From: CAZLPZ01 sp964607245
Lineage (GTDB): Bacteria > Pseudomonadota > Alphaproteobacteria > Micavibrionales > Micavibrionaceae
DNA: 64,000 nucleotides
Assembly: GCA_964607245.1 (NCBI GenBank)
Contig: CAZSIB010000006.1
Coordinates: 15,975-79,974, forward strand
Reading direction: 5' to 3'
Within the stretch, counting starts at the first letter, position 1. Each line of letters opens with the position of its first letter. The notes beneath the pieces were generated by a model that saw only the letters and a list, made by a program, of their open reading frames with translations, ran no database searches and was not told the DNA's origin. The translations under genes and the position numbers were made by a program. This document shows, one piece after another, positions 53,489 through 62,299 of this stretch.

Positions 53489-54142
53489 ATGATCGGGTTC
53501 ATTGGCCTTTTTCTGATTTTGTTTACCGTCGTGCCTGTCGAGGTGCGCGCGGCGGACGATCTTTTGCCTGCTGTCTCTCCGATCAAAACAGTGACCCCGC
53601 AACTGGCCCCGGCGGAACACGCAGAGAAAACTTTACCGGGCGGTATGGCGACCAAAGACCAAGCGGATCAGTATTACAAACAATGCGTCGGGAATATGAT
53701 GGCGCTCCCCAGTCTTAATCCTTTTCAACGCGATTATTTATGCAGTTGCGTGAGTGCCGGTATCCGCGTCAGCATGGGGGCCGATGATATGCGCGCCCTT
53801 GCGCAACCGGGGACACCCGCCGGGCAAAAATCCCTTCACCGCTTTTTAAACGATGTCTATCTGCCCTGCGCGACCGAACCCATCAATACCAACACCTGGT
53901 CCGAATGCTTGACCCGCACGCGGGGGAATGGGTCGTTTTCGGGTACGGCCGTCCCGCGCTGCCAATGTTATTTAACCCAGATGAATGGGTTCATGCAGAA
54001 ACTCGGCATTGCCGAGGCCGAATTTCGCATCGCCCAAGGAAAAGTTTTTGTCGAACCCTATGACGTTCTGGTGGGAACGCCGGGGTTTTCCGAAGCCCGC
54101 ACAAAAAATTACATGGCGTGCTTTGACGGTTTGATCCCATAA
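53489..54142 (+). CDS. Exported Cys-rich protein inside the gat operon, unknown function
   Basis: A 217-aa protein 3 bases after gatA and 11 bases before gatB, so surely cotranscribed. A signal peptide covers residues 1-22 (FIGLFLILFTVVPVEVRAA). The mature part has about seven cysteines in pairs (QCVGNMM, YLCSCVSAG, LPCATEP, SECLTRT, RCQCYLT, YMACFDG), suggesting disulfide bonds in the periplasm. No family is recognised. A periplasmic protein has no obvious role in tRNA amidation, so the position may reflect only convenient expression. Confidence 0.85.
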   Translation: MIGFIGLFLILFTVVPVEVRAADDLLPAVSPIKTVTPQLAPAEHAEKTLPGGMATKDQADQYYKQCVGNMMALPSLNPFQRDYLCSCVSAGIRVSMGADDMRALAQPGTPAGQKSLHRFLNDVYLPCATEPINTNTWSECLTRTRGNGSFSGTAVPRCQCYLTQMNGFMQKLGIAEAEFRIAQGKVFVEPYDVLVGTPGFSEARTKNYMACFDGLIP

Positions 54143-54153
54143 AGGAGTAGAGG

Positions 54154-55605
54154 ATGAGTGCATTGTTAAAAGGCGCCACAGGCGAATGGGAAATGGTAAT
54201 CGGGATGGAAGTGCATGCCCAGGTGACCGCCCATTCCAAACTTTTTTCAGGCGCGTCCGCGAGTTTCGGCGGCGAACAAAACAGTCATGTCGCCTTTATC
54301 GATGCGGGCATGCCGGGAATGCTCCCCAGCCTGAATAAATACGCGGTCGAACAAGCCGTCCGCACCGGATTGGGGCTGCAGGCCCAGATTAACACGGTGT
54401 CCGTTTTTGAACGTAAAAACTATTTTTATCCCGATCTACCCCAGGGCTATCAAATCTCGCAAATGCAACATCCGATTGTCGGCAAAGGGACCCTCGATAT
54501 CGACATGGATGACGGCACCACGCGCACCATCGGTATTACCCGCCTGCATTTGGAGCAGGATGCCGGGAAGTCACTGCACGATCAACATCCGCAAAAAAGT
54601 TTTGTCGATTTAAACCGCGCGGGCGTCACCTTGATGGAAATCGTCTCGGAACCCGATTTACGCGGTCCCGAGGAAGCCGCGGCGTACCTTGCCAAACTAC
54701 GCATGATTTTGCGGTATTTGGGCACGTGTGACGGCAACATGGAAGAAGGGTCGATGCGCGCGGATGTCAATTTATCGGTCCGGCGCCCCGGCGCGCCCCT
54801 GGGGACACGGTGCGAAATTAAAAACGTGAACTCGATCAAGGCCGTGCAAAACGCCATTGATTACGAGGCCGCGCGGCAAATTGACATCATCGAAGGCGGC
54901 GGCACGATTAAACAAGAAACGCGCCTGTGGGATCCGAATAAAATGGAAACGCGGTCGATGCGGTCAAAAGAAGAGGCGCATGATTACCGGTATTTCCCAG
55001 ATCCGGATTTGCTCCCTTTGAAACTGGACCCCAAATGGATCGCAGAAATTCAGGCGAGCTTGCCCGAACTTCCCGATCAAAAGAAAAAACGCTTTATGAC
55101 GCAACTAGGTCTTTCGGCCTATGACGCGTCGGTGTTGATTGATGACAAGGCCCGCGCCGCGTATTTCGAGACAGCCGCGACGGGCCGCGACCCGAAAATC
55201 ACCGCAAACTGGATCATCACCGAACTTTTAGGGGCGTTGAACAAACAAGGCCAATCGATTGAATCAAGCCCCATCACCGCCGACAATCTGGGCGGGTTGA
55301 TCGATTTAATCTTGAACAACACGATTTCCGGCAAAATCGCGAAAGATGTTTTTGCGGACATGATGGCAACCGGAAAACCCGCCCTTGTGATTGTCGAGGA
55401 AAAGGGACTAAAACAAGTCACCGACACAAGCGCGATTGAAAAATTCGTGGATGACGTGATCGCGGCAAATGCCAGCGTCGTTGCCGATTACCGTGGCGGG
55501 AATGACCGCGTGTTCGGATTCCTGGTGGGCCAGGTGATGAAACTCTCCGGCGGCAAGGTGAACCCAGGCCTTGCGAATGAGTTACTGAAGAAAAAGTTGA
55601 GTTAA
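54154..55605 (+). CDS. gatB: Asp/Glu-tRNA amidotransferase subunit B
   Basis: A 483-aa subunit that phosphorylates the tRNA-bound acid and transfers ammonia. The N-terminal EMVIGMEVHAQVTAHSKLFS is diagnostic, as are NRAGVTLMEIVSEPDLR and CEIKNVNSIKAVQNAI. The C-terminal YqeY-like tail ends VGQVMKLSGGKVNPGLANEL. It completes the gatC-gatA-x-gatB operon. Confidence 0.97.
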   Translation: MSALLKGATGEWEMVIGMEVHAQVTAHSKLFSGASASFGGEQNSHVAFIDAGMPGMLPSLNKYAVEQAVRTGLGLQAQINTVSVFERKNYFYPDLPQGYQISQMQHPIVGKGTLDIDMDDGTTRTIGITRLHLEQDAGKSLHDQHPQKSFVDLNRAGVTLMEIVSEPDLRGPEEAAAYLAKLRMILRYLGTCDGNMEEGSMRADVNLSVRRPGAPLGTRCEIKNVNSIKAVQNAIDYEAARQIDIIEGGGTIKQETRLWDPNKMETRSMRSKEEAHDYRYFPDPDLLPLKLDPKWIAEIQASLPELPDQKKKRFMTQLGLSAYDASVLIDDKARAAYFETAATGRDPKITANWIITELLGALNKQGQSIESSPITADNLGGLIDLILNNTISGKIAKDVFADMMATGKPALVIVEEKGLKQVTDTSAIEKFVDDVIAANASVVADYRGGNDRVFGFLVGQVMKLSGGKVNPGLANELLKKKLS

Positions 55606-55637
55606 GTTTTTAGCCCTCATAAAGGAAAGCCAATCCC

Positions 55638-55856
55638 ATGAAAGAATACAAAGTCGTTATTTACCGCGAACCCTTGCTGGGCTCGATTTTCCTTGGGGGA
55701 TCGCGCGTGAACCCCGAACGCTATACCGAATTTTTAAATAAGCACAGCGCGCAAGGATGGCGCGTGGTGACGATGGAACGCGAACTGCGCCGCGAACTTT
55801 TACTCTTTAAACGTGAAGCGTTCCTGACGATTCTCGAACGTGACAAGGGCGTATAA
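55638..55856 (+). CDS. DUF4177-type small protein
   Basis: A 72-aa protein, 32 bases after gatB with AAAGGAAA upstream of its ATG. MKEYKVVIYREPL and the pattern EFLNKHSAQGWRVVTMERE match small DUF4177 proteins. The role is unknown. Palindromic repeats follow. Confidence 0.82.
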   Translation: MKEYKVVIYREPLLGSIFLGGSRVNPERYTEFLNKHSAQGWRVVTMERELRRELLLFKREAFLTILERDKGV

Positions 55857-55890
55857 CCCTTCTCTTCCCTCAAACGGGGAAGAGAAGATT

Positions 55891-56000
55891 GTCATTCCCG
55901 CGAAAGCGGGAATCTAGTCAAAAAACAAGGTCAGCAGCAAAGCTGCTGTCGTGACTGGATCCCCGATGTGCCAGCGCCTGCGGCGCGCCTCGGGGATGAC
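55891..56000. repeat. Palindromic repeat cluster between two genes
   Basis: Three hairpin-forming units: GTCATTCCCGCGAAAGCGGGA (55891-55916, to TCTAG), CAGCAGCAAAGCTGCTG (55932-55948), and a longer inverted unit CTGGATCCCCGATG...CTCGGGGATGAC (55955-56000). The first and third are members of the same dispersed family as those near 24.6 and 63.3 kb, in inverted orientation to each other. They may also act as a transcript end for the gat operon. Confidence 0.85.
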
Positions 56001-56037
56001 AGGGATGTGAATTTATAAAACACGAAAGGTCCAAAAC

Positions 56038-56436
56038 ATGAACCGCCTTCATCTCCTGATGCTCGCGAATGCCGTTCTGATTGCCGGGGTCATTTTGATG
56101 ACCGTTTGGGGCATATCCCCCATGACCGATACCACAGCGTTTCGTATTGTCGGGTCCAGTGTCACCTTGCTTTTATACTTGTCGTTCTTAACAATTTTTC
56201 GCATGGATTTCGCGGGACTTGAATCCAAACGCTTGGGGTGGGTGATTTTGGGTCTTGTGACCGTTCTTGAAGGTCTCGCCCTTCTGGCGTTGTGGGATAT
56301 TTGGGTCTATAATCCATTTTTTGCAAAATTTGCGGCGACGTGCGGTGTTTTAGTGGCACTGGCCTTTTACCTTCTCTCTTTACGTGAAGATATCGTGAGA
56401 GAAAAGCGGCAAAAAGACGAAGGCTATTTAGATTAA
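56038..56436 (+). CDS. Small four-span membrane protein
   Basis: A 132-aa protein with four hydrophobic segments (LLMLANAVLIAGVILMTVWG, VGSSVTLLLYLSFLTIF, WVILGLVTVLEGLALLALW, FFAKFAATCGVLVALAFYLL). A charged tail (LREDIVREKRQKDEGYLD) follows. No family is recognised. uvrA follows 23 bases after its stop. Confidence 0.75.
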   Translation: MNRLHLLMLANAVLIAGVILMTVWGISPMTDTTAFRIVGSSVTLLLYLSFLTIFRMDFAGLESKRLGWVILGLVTVLEGLALLALWDIWVYNPFFAKFAATCGVLVALAFYLLSLREDIVREKRQKDEGYLD

Positions 56437-56459
56437 CTTTTCTTAGTTGAATAAAAAAA

Positions 56460-59336
56460 ATGACAAAAACGCTGACGGTGCGCGGCGCGCGCGAACATAA
56501 TTTAAAAAACATCACGGTTGACATGCCGCGGGACAAGTTGATTGTCATCACGGGCCTGTCGGGGTCGGGGAAATCCTCTCTTGCCTTTGATACGATCTAT
56601 GCGGAAGGTCAGCGCCGCTATGTCGAAAGTCTCTCGGCCTATGCGCGGCAATTTTTGGAAATGATGCAAAAACCGGATGTGGACGCGATTGAGGGCCTCT
56701 CGCCCGCGATTTCGATTGAACAAAAAACAACGTCCAAAAACCCGCGTTCGACCGTCGGCACCGTCACCGAGATTTACGATTACATGCGCCTTTTATGGGC
56801 GCGGATCGGCGTGCCGTATTCCCCGGCGACCGGACTTCCGATTGAATCTCAAACCGCAACCCAAATGGTTGACCGCATCCGCGCGATGGGGAACGGTGCG
56901 AAACTCTATATCATGGCGCCGATCGTGCGCGGCCGCAAAGGCGAATACAAAAAAGAACTGGCGGACCTCCGCGCCAAGGGGTTTGGGCGTGCCAAAATTG
57001 ACGGAAAAATTGTTGAACTGGATGCCATTCCGGAACTCAACAAAAAACTGAAGCACGATATTTCGATTGTGGTTGACCGTTTGGTATTACGCGATGATCT
57101 GGGTAATCGCCTGGCGGATTCCGTTGAAACGGCGCTCAAACTGGCCGATGGATTGATGATTGTCGAAAACGCCGAAGACGGCACATCGACGATTTTCTCG
57201 GAAAAATTCGCGTGCCCGGTTTCGGGTTTTACCATTCCCGAAATCGAGCCCCGTCTGTTTTCGTTTAACAGCCCCCATGGCGCCTGCCCGGCCTGCGATG
57301 GCCTCGGCGTTAAAATGTATTTTGATGAAGATTTAGTGATTCCCGACCCAACAAAATCCCTGGTCATGGGCGCGATTGAACCCTGGTCTAAAAATTTTGC
57401 GCCCTATTACATGCAGGCGCTTGAGGCCGTTGCACGGCATGTGGGCGTCCGCATGACAACACCGTGGAAAGACCTGCCAAAAGCCGCGCGGGACGTCATT
57501 TTATATGGGTCGGGCGAGGATCCGGTTGCGATCAATTACAACGATTCAAGCCGCAGCATGACAACCAAAAAACCGTTTGAGGGCGTGATTCGCAATCTGG
57601 AGCGACGTTTACTTGAAACCGAAAGTGCGAGTGTACGGGATGATCTCTCCCAATACCAAATCAGTACCGATTGCGTTGAATGCCACGGTCACCGTTTAAA
57701 ACCCGAAGCCTTGTGCGTCAAGGTCGGCGGCGCCCATATCGGAACGATTTGTGAACTTTCGATTGCGGATGCCCAAGAATGGTTTTCAAAACTGCCCAAA
57801 AAATTAAATAAATCACACGGCGAAATTGCTGCGCGCGTTTTAAAAGAAATTAATGACCGGTTGAACTTTTTATTGAACGTAGGGCTTGATTATTTATCTC
57901 TTGCGCGGGCATCGGGCACGCTCTCGGGGGGTGAAAGTCAACGCATTCGCTTGGCTTCCCAAATTGGATCGGGATTAACGGGTGTTTTATATGTGCTCGA
58001 TGAACCTTCGATTGGTCTGCACCAGCGGGATAATAACCGCCTTCTTGAAACGCTGAAACATTTACGTGATCTCGGGAACACCGTCTTGGTCGTGGAACAC
58101 GACGAAGACGCCATCCGTATGGCGGATTATTTGATCGATATGGGCCCAGGCGCCGGTGTGCATGGCGGGCATGTCATTGCTGCCGGCACCCCCGACAGTG
58201 TCTTTAAAAATAAAAATTCAGTCACGGCGCAATATTTAACGGGCGCGCGCGGCATTCCCGTCCCCACCACGCGCCGCACGGCAAAACGCGACGGGAAAAA
58301 GGCACAAATATTGCGGATTACCGGCGCCACCGGAAATAACCTGAAGAACGTCAGCGCAGAAATCCCCTTAGGTACCTTTACCTGTATCACGGGTGTCTCG
58401 GGGTCGGGGAAATCCACCCTGACACTCGATACGCTGTTCAAGGCGGCATCACGACGCCTGATGAACACGCGCGATCTGCCATCTCCGTTTAAAACAATTG
58501 AGGGGCTGGAACATCTGGATAAAGTGATCGACATTGATCAATCCCCCATTGGCCGCACCCCGCGATCGAACCCCGCCACCTATACCGGCGCGTTTACGCC
58601 TATTCGGGAATGGTTTGCGGGCCTGCCGGAATCAAAGGCACGGGGATATGATCCGGGCCGATTTTCCTTTAACGTCAAAGGCGGGCGGTGCGAAAAATGC
58701 GAAGGCGACGGCGTCATTAAAATCGAGATGCATTTTTTACCCGATGTCTATGTGACGTGCGAGGAATGCAACGGCAAGCGGTATAACCGCGAAACATTGG
58801 ATGTCCGTTATCGTGACAAATCGATTGCCGATGTTTTGGCAATGACGATTGAAGAAGCCGCCGAATTTTTCAAGGCCGTGCCGTCGATCCGCGACAAAAT
58901 GGAGACATTAAAAGACGTGGGCCTGGGTTATATCCAGGTGGGGCAACCCGCAACGACCCTGTCGGGCGGCGAGGCCCAACGCGTGAAACTGGCGAAAGAA
59001 CTCGCGCGCCGGTCGACCGGGCAAACCCTTTATATCCTCGATGAACCCACCACGGGGCTTCATTTTGCCGATGTTGAAAAACTGCTTGAGGTGTTGCACC
59101 GTTTGGTGGATGGCGGGAACACGGTTGTTGTCATCGAACATAACCTTGAGGTCATCAAGACCGCGGATTACGTGATCGACATCGGACCGGAAGGCGGGGA
59201 CAAGGGCGGAAAAATCATCGCAACCGGCACGCCCGAAGACGTCGCCAAGATCAAAGAAAGTTATACCGGCGCGTATTTGAAACCACTGTTAATGATTAAG
59301 GCAGCATCACCACCCCGCCGTACTGCGGGGGGATGA
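56460..59336 (+). CDS. uvrA: Excinuclease ABC subunit A
   Basis: A 958-aa ATPase that recognises bulky DNA lesions and loads UvrB in nucleotide excision repair. Two ABC cassettes are visible: Walker A GLSGSGKSS (near residue 33) and GVSGSGKST, signatures LSGGESQRIRLAS and LSGGEAQRVKLAK. The C-terminal zinc finger CEKCEGDG...CEECNG is intact. In the N-terminal one the first pair reads CPVSGFT, so its second cysteine is Ser, as I recall from other alphaproteobacterial UvrA proteins. The start ATG 56460 has no clear Shine-Dalgarno. Confidence 0.97.
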   Translation: MTKTLTVRGAREHNLKNITVDMPRDKLIVITGLSGSGKSSLAFDTIYAEGQRRYVESLSAYARQFLEMMQKPDVDAIEGLSPAISIEQKTTSKNPRSTVGTVTEIYDYMRLLWARIGVPYSPATGLPIESQTATQMVDRIRAMGNGAKLYIMAPIVRGRKGEYKKELADLRAKGFGRAKIDGKIVELDAIPELNKKLKHDISIVVDRLVLRDDLGNRLADSVETALKLADGLMIVENAEDGTSTIFSEKFACPVSGFTIPEIEPRLFSFNSPHGACPACDGLGVKMYFDEDLVIPDPTKSLVMGAIEPWSKNFAPYYMQALEAVARHVGVRMTTPWKDLPKAARDVILYGSGEDPVAINYNDSSRSMTTKKPFEGVIRNLERRLLETESASVRDDLSQYQISTDCVECHGHRLKPEALCVKVGGAHIGTICELSIADAQEWFSKLPKKLNKSHGEIAARVLKEINDRLNFLLNVGLDYLSLARASGTLSGGESQRIRLASQIGSGLTGVLYVLDEPSIGLHQRDNNRLLETLKHLRDLGNTVLVVEHDEDAIRMADYLIDMGPGAGVHGGHVIAAGTPDSVFKNKNSVTAQYLTGARGIPVPTTRRTAKRDGKKAQILRITGATGNNLKNVSAEIPLGTFTCITGVSGSGKSTLTLDTLFKAASRRLMNTRDLPSPFKTIEGLEHLDKVIDIDQSPIGRTPRSNPATYTGAFTPIREWFAGLPESKARGYDPGRFSFNVKGGRCEKCEGDGVIKIEMHFLPDVYVTCEECNGKRYNRETLDVRYRDKSIADVLAMTIEEAAEFFKAVPSIRDKMETLKDVGLGYIQVGQPATTLSGGEAQRVKLAKELARRSTGQTLYILDEPTTGLHFADVEKLLEVLHRLVDGGNTVVVIEHNLEVIKTADYVIDIGPEGGDKGGKIIATGTPEDVAKIKESYTGAYLKPLLMIKAASPPRRTAGG

Positions 59337-59354
59337 AAAGGACTCTCCCTGACT

Positions 59355-59378
59355 CTCTCCCTTTTAAAAAAGGGAGAG
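59355..59378. terminator. Inverted repeat after uvrA, possible terminator
   Basis: CTCTCCCTTTT pairs with AAAAGGGAGAG around two bases, 18 bases after the uvrA stop. There is no T-tract after the stem on the plus strand, so it could be a bidirectional transcript end or just a repeat. Confidence 0.4.
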
Positions 59379-59429
59379 GGAAAAAGCGGCATGTTCAGTT
59401 CTTTATTAGAATCGATATATGCTGCGTCG

Positions 59430-59870
59430 TTAAGAAATCGCGGCCTTAATCTGGTCCGCTAAAATTTTGCGGTCCGCGCCAGTTCGATCAATCACGTAGC
59501 CTGCCGCTTTTTCAAGGCGTTGTCTTATCACTGAATCACCTAATATCTCTGGCGATGTCGCTTTAATAAACGCCCGCACTAAACTGATACGCGCCAGTGC
59601 GTAAGATGCCCGTAAAGCATGCGCTTGGGTTTCATACGATGCTGAGTGATAGTCTCGCACGATAAGAGCACCATCGTAACACATACTGCCCGCAACTGCA
59701 GCAATAGCGCGTGCCATTTTGCGGGGGTGACGCGGTTCCCTCCAAATAGATAAGGAGGAACAAGAATCTATCCGCGACTGTATGGTCGTCGCCGCCGCCA
59801 AATAATCCTTATTCCGGACATGCCCGCGATACGCGCGCGCCCATTCGCCACGTAACTTACCTTTTGCCAT
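59430..59870 (-). CDS. Hypothetical 146-aa helical protein
   Basis: A soluble, Ala/Arg-rich, probably all-helical protein (MAKGKLRGEWARAYRGHVRN) with two cysteines. It has AAAGGAG about 8 bases before ATG 59870, which strongly supports expression. No domain is recognised. It is convergent with uvrA. Confidence 0.7.
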   Translation of the reverse strand: MAKGKLRGEWARAYRGHVRNKDYLAAATTIQSRIDSCSSLSIWREPRHPRKMARAIAAVAGSMCYDGALIVRDYHSASYETQAHALRASYALARISLVRAFIKATSPEILGDSVIRQRLEKAAGYVIDRTGADRKILADQIKAAIS

Positions 59871-60058
59871 CCACCTGCTCCTTTAACAACTGAAGTTCTA
59901 AAAAACGTGTGTCATAATGACAAGGAACTCAACAATAAGTCAAATATTATATTTTAGATTATGTAAAATCAAAAAATGGACCCCGATGGGGATAAGACAG
60001 GCAAAGCGCAATCAGGTGCCTGCCCAAGGACATTCGATCGATCCATGAAAAACAAAAA

Positions 60059-60145
60059 TGGTGCCCCCGGGGAGACTTGAACTCCCACGTCCTTGCGGAC
60101 AGTAGATTTTGAGTCTACCGCGTCTACCGATTCCACCACAGGGGC
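60059..60145 (-). tRNA. tRNA-Leu (anticodon CAA)
   Basis: On the minus strand a complete class II tRNA: acceptor stem GCCCCTG/CGGGGGC, anticodon stem GTAGA/TCTAC with loop CTCAAAA (anticodon CAA, reading TTG), a long variable arm (TGTCCGCAAGGACG), T arm GGGAG/CTCCC with loop TTCAAGT, discriminator A and encoded CCA (60061-60059). TTTTTGTTTTTC follows and should end the transcript. It is divergent from exoD. Confidence 0.96.
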
Positions 60146-60254
60146 CTGCCGTTCGGTCAGCGTCTTAGGCCCTCTATTTAGCGAATTTGGCGCAATTGCA
60201 CAAGCCCCTGAAAAGGTGCAAAATGCTCAAGATTTTTCTCCGAAAGGTTTTTCC

Positions 60255-60878
60255 ATGCCCCCCCATTCGTCACGCACGATTCTTGCGCTTTTGGATGATT
60301 TTATTGCCGCCCACCCTGAAGAACGTATTCCCGTCCGGTCGCTTGTGACCCATATGGGCGACCATGGACTTCTTTTACTTTTGTTCGTTTTTGCCCTGTT
60401 TTGCGCGATTCCCCTGCCTATTCCCGGAATCCATGTCTTTCTCTCGGCTCCGCTCTTTTACGTGACGATCCAGCAAGTCATGGGGCGGCATACGCTGTGG
60501 CTGCCGGAACGGATTCTGGTCGCAACCCTGCCCCGCGCGGGATTTATTGGGATTGCCGCGCGCGCCCGGCCCTGGCTTTTATGGCTTGACCGATTCATGA
60601 CGCCGCGGCTTTCTTTTGTCTCCTCGCCGCTTGGCTATCAAGTCATCGGGGGCGTCGCTCTTTTTATTACGGCGATTATCGTCATTCCTTTGCCGCTCAC
60701 GAATGTTGTGCCCTCCCTCTCCATTGCCCTTATCGCGCTCGGGCTTTTGTGTCGGGATGGCATCGCCACGCTGATCGGCGCGGTCCTGGGGCTCTTGTGG
60801 TGTTTCGCGTGGATTGCGCTGGCCCTGGCCATTGGAATTGCGGGGATGAAGGGGATTTATACGCTGCTTTTTAGTTAA
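60255..60878 (+). CDS. exoD: ExoD family exopolysaccharide synthesis protein
   Basis: A 207-aa membrane protein of the ExoD family, first described in rhizobial exopolysaccharide synthesis and nodule invasion; its biochemical role is unclear. VTHMGDHGLLLLLFVFALFC and AIPLPIPGIHVFLSAPLF are typical, with further spans at GGVALFITAIIVIPLPLTNV and near the end. I chose ATG 60255 (MPPHSSRTIL), with GAAAGG upstream; the open frame upstream runs antisense through the tRNA gene. Confidence 0.88.
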   Translation: MPPHSSRTILALLDDFIAAHPEERIPVRSLVTHMGDHGLLLLLFVFALFCAIPLPIPGIHVFLSAPLFYVTIQQVMGRHTLWLPERILVATLPRAGFIGIAARARPWLLWLDRFMTPRLSFVSSPLGYQVIGGVALFITAIIVIPLPLTNVVPSLSIALIALGLLCRDGIATLIGAVLGLLWCFAWIALALAIGIAGMKGIYTLLFS

Positions 60879-60893
60879 GAAAGATGTGACATC

Positions 60894-61445
60894 ATGATAC
60901 TCAATCTGATCTCCTTTATTTTGGATACTGTCCTGCCGCATGATCCTGTGCGGCGCCTGCGCGCGCTTGGACTTTGGGTCGCAGGCTTCAGCATTTTTGC
61001 CCTCGGTTTTGCCTATACCGCGCAATACGGATTTGGATTACAGCCCTGTATTCTTTGCCTTTATCAACGCTGGCCGTACCGTCTTGTGATCTTTCTGGGC
61101 CTCTTGGCAGCGCTGTTGACGACATCGGCCAAGGGCGTGGACATTTCAAAAATTCTTTTATGGACGTGCGCCGCGCTTTTTATAGTGGATGCCAGTATCG
61201 CGCTGTTCCAGGTCGGGGTCGAAGAACATTGGTGGCGCGGTACCGAAAAATGCGTAGGCACGGCGCTTGATGGATTAAATGCGGCCGATATGCTTGCGCA
61301 GATCAAAGCCGCGCCGCTTGTGCGCTGTGATGATGTTCAGTTCCGGTTTTTGGGCCTAACCATGGCGGCCTATAATGGGCTATTCGCCCTGGGCCTTGCG
61401 GCCGGAACCGCACTATCCCTCGTCTTACGCCCGCGGCGTCGTTAG
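60894..61445 (+). CDS. dsbB: Disulfide bond formation protein DsbB
   Basis: A 183-aa four-span inner-membrane oxidoreductase that reoxidises DsbA and passes electrons to quinones. The first redox pair is CILC in QPCILCLYQRWPYR. The second periplasmic pair is in EKCVGTAL and LVRCDDV. It could serve the many Cys-containing exported proteins in this window. It is 15 bases after exoD; a 43-aa antisense-strand gene overlaps its stop. Confidence 0.92.
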   Translation: MILNLISFILDTVLPHDPVRRLRALGLWVAGFSIFALGFAYTAQYGFGLQPCILCLYQRWPYRLVIFLGLLAALLTTSAKGVDISKILLWTCAALFIVDASIALFQVGVEEHWWRGTEKCVGTALDGLNAADMLAQIKAAPLVRCDDVQFRFLGLTMAAYNGLFALGLAAGTALSLVLRPRRR

Positions 61446-61573
61446 AACCGCAAATCCAAGAACATTTGCGCGGCAGTACTCAAGACCAGCCACGCGGCAA
61501 TCGCCACGCCGTAAAAAACGATGGATTCAGAGAGTGATTTCGCGTGTTTAAAATTGAATAAATTTTTGAGCAT
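61442..61573 (-). CDS. Small single-span membrane peptide, 43 aa
   Basis: A short frame (MLKNLFNFKHAKSLSESIVF onward) with one hydrophobic span (FYGVAIAAWLVLSTAAQMFL). GAGGGGAAGG sits about 9 bases upstream of ATG 61573, a strong ribosome-binding site. The stop overlaps the dsbB stop by two bases on the other strand. The protein-like span plus Shine-Dalgarno make it a likely real small gene; function unknown. Confidence 0.55.
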   Translation of the reverse strand: MLKNLFNFKHAKSLSESIVFYGVAIAAWLVLSTAAQMFLDLRF

Positions 61574-61692
61574 AAGACGCCCTTCCCCTCAAGCAACAAA
61601 AAGATCAATGGAATACGTGCTTTCTAGGTGATTCCACATAAAAAATCAAGTTTTATCGGATGTTTTTTGTATTCAGCGTAAAAGAAACGGTG

Positions 61693-62166
61693 TCACGCGA
61701 ACTTCACGTCGACAATCTCGTATTTCTTATTCCCTTTGGGCGTATTGACGTTCGCTGTATCCCCAATGGTTTTGCCAATCAGAGCACGCGCCAAGGGAGC
61801 GCCAACAGAAATTTTCCCAGTATCGATATCGGCCTCGTATTCCCCAACAATCTGATACACATGTTCATCCCCGGATTCTTCGTCTGCCACCGTCACCGTC
61901 GCGCCAAAACGCACGGTTTTCCCCGTTAACGTCGCGGGATCAATGACATCTGCCCGGCCCAAGGCCGCCTCAAGATCTTGAATCCGACCTTCAATAAAGC
62001 TTTGCTTCTCCTTGGCCGCCGCATATTCCGCGTTTTCCGACAGGTCGCCATGCGCGCGTGCCTCGGCAATCGCCTGAATCACATTCGGGCGCTCGACACT
62101 TTTGAGTTGCGCAAGTTCATCTTCAAGGGCGGCAAAGCCTGCCGCCGTCATCGGGATTTTATCCAT
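61693..62166 (-). CDS. greA: Transcription elongation factor GreA
   Basis: A 157-aa factor that rescues backtracked RNA polymerase by stimulating transcript cleavage. The N-terminal coiled coil has ARAHGDLSENAEYAAAKEKQ with the conserved acidic tip. The C-terminal FKBP-like domain shows YQIVGEYEADIDTGKISVGA and PLARALIGKTIGD. I chose ATG 62166 (MDKIPMTAAG). A terminator-like hairpin lies just upstream in its leader. Confidence 0.97.
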   Translation of the reverse strand: MDKIPMTAAGFAALEDELAQLKSVERPNVIQAIAEARAHGDLSENAEYAAAKEKQSFIEGRIQDLEAALGRADVIDPATLTGKTVRFGATVTVADEESGDEHVYQIVGEYEADIDTGKISVGAPLARALIGKTIGDTANVNTPKGNKKYEIVDVKFA

Positions 62167-62188
62167 GGTAGTCACCAAACCGGGAAGA

Positions 62189-62216
62189 AACAAAAACCCG
62201 CCCACAATGGGACGGG
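62189..62216 (-). terminator. Hairpin with T-tract in the greA leader (possible attenuator)
   Basis: On the minus strand CCCG-T-CCCA pairs with TGGG-CGGG around a 3-base loop and is followed by TTTTTGTTT. It sits between the predicted greA promoter and the start codon, 23 bases before ATG. No other minus-strand gene lies upstream, so it can only affect greA. E. coli greA has a comparable leader terminator that releases the GraL RNA. Confidence 0.7.
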
Positions 62217-62227
62217 AACATAGAGGG

Positions 62228-62257
62228 ATCCTACACAAAAGGACGCCTTGTGGTCAA
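62228..62257 (-). promoter_or_regulatory. Predicted greA promoter
   Basis: On the minus strand TTGACC (62257-62252) is followed by an 18-base spacer and TAGGAT (62233-62228). The expected start near 62221 lies just before the terminator-like hairpin. Confidence 0.55.
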
Positions 62258-62299
62258 GATCATTGACGCACCCCCTCGAGTTGCCGTAATGTCTGTTGC

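Noticed and set aside
57230..57300. Missing cysteine in the first UvrA zinc module (CPVS)
   Set aside because: To my knowledge this variant is usual in alphaproteobacterial UvrA, so it is not a sign of damage.
60093..60254. N-terminal extension of exoD
   Set aside because: It would translate the antisense of the tRNA-Leu gene. ATG 60255 fits the family start and has a ribosome-binding site.
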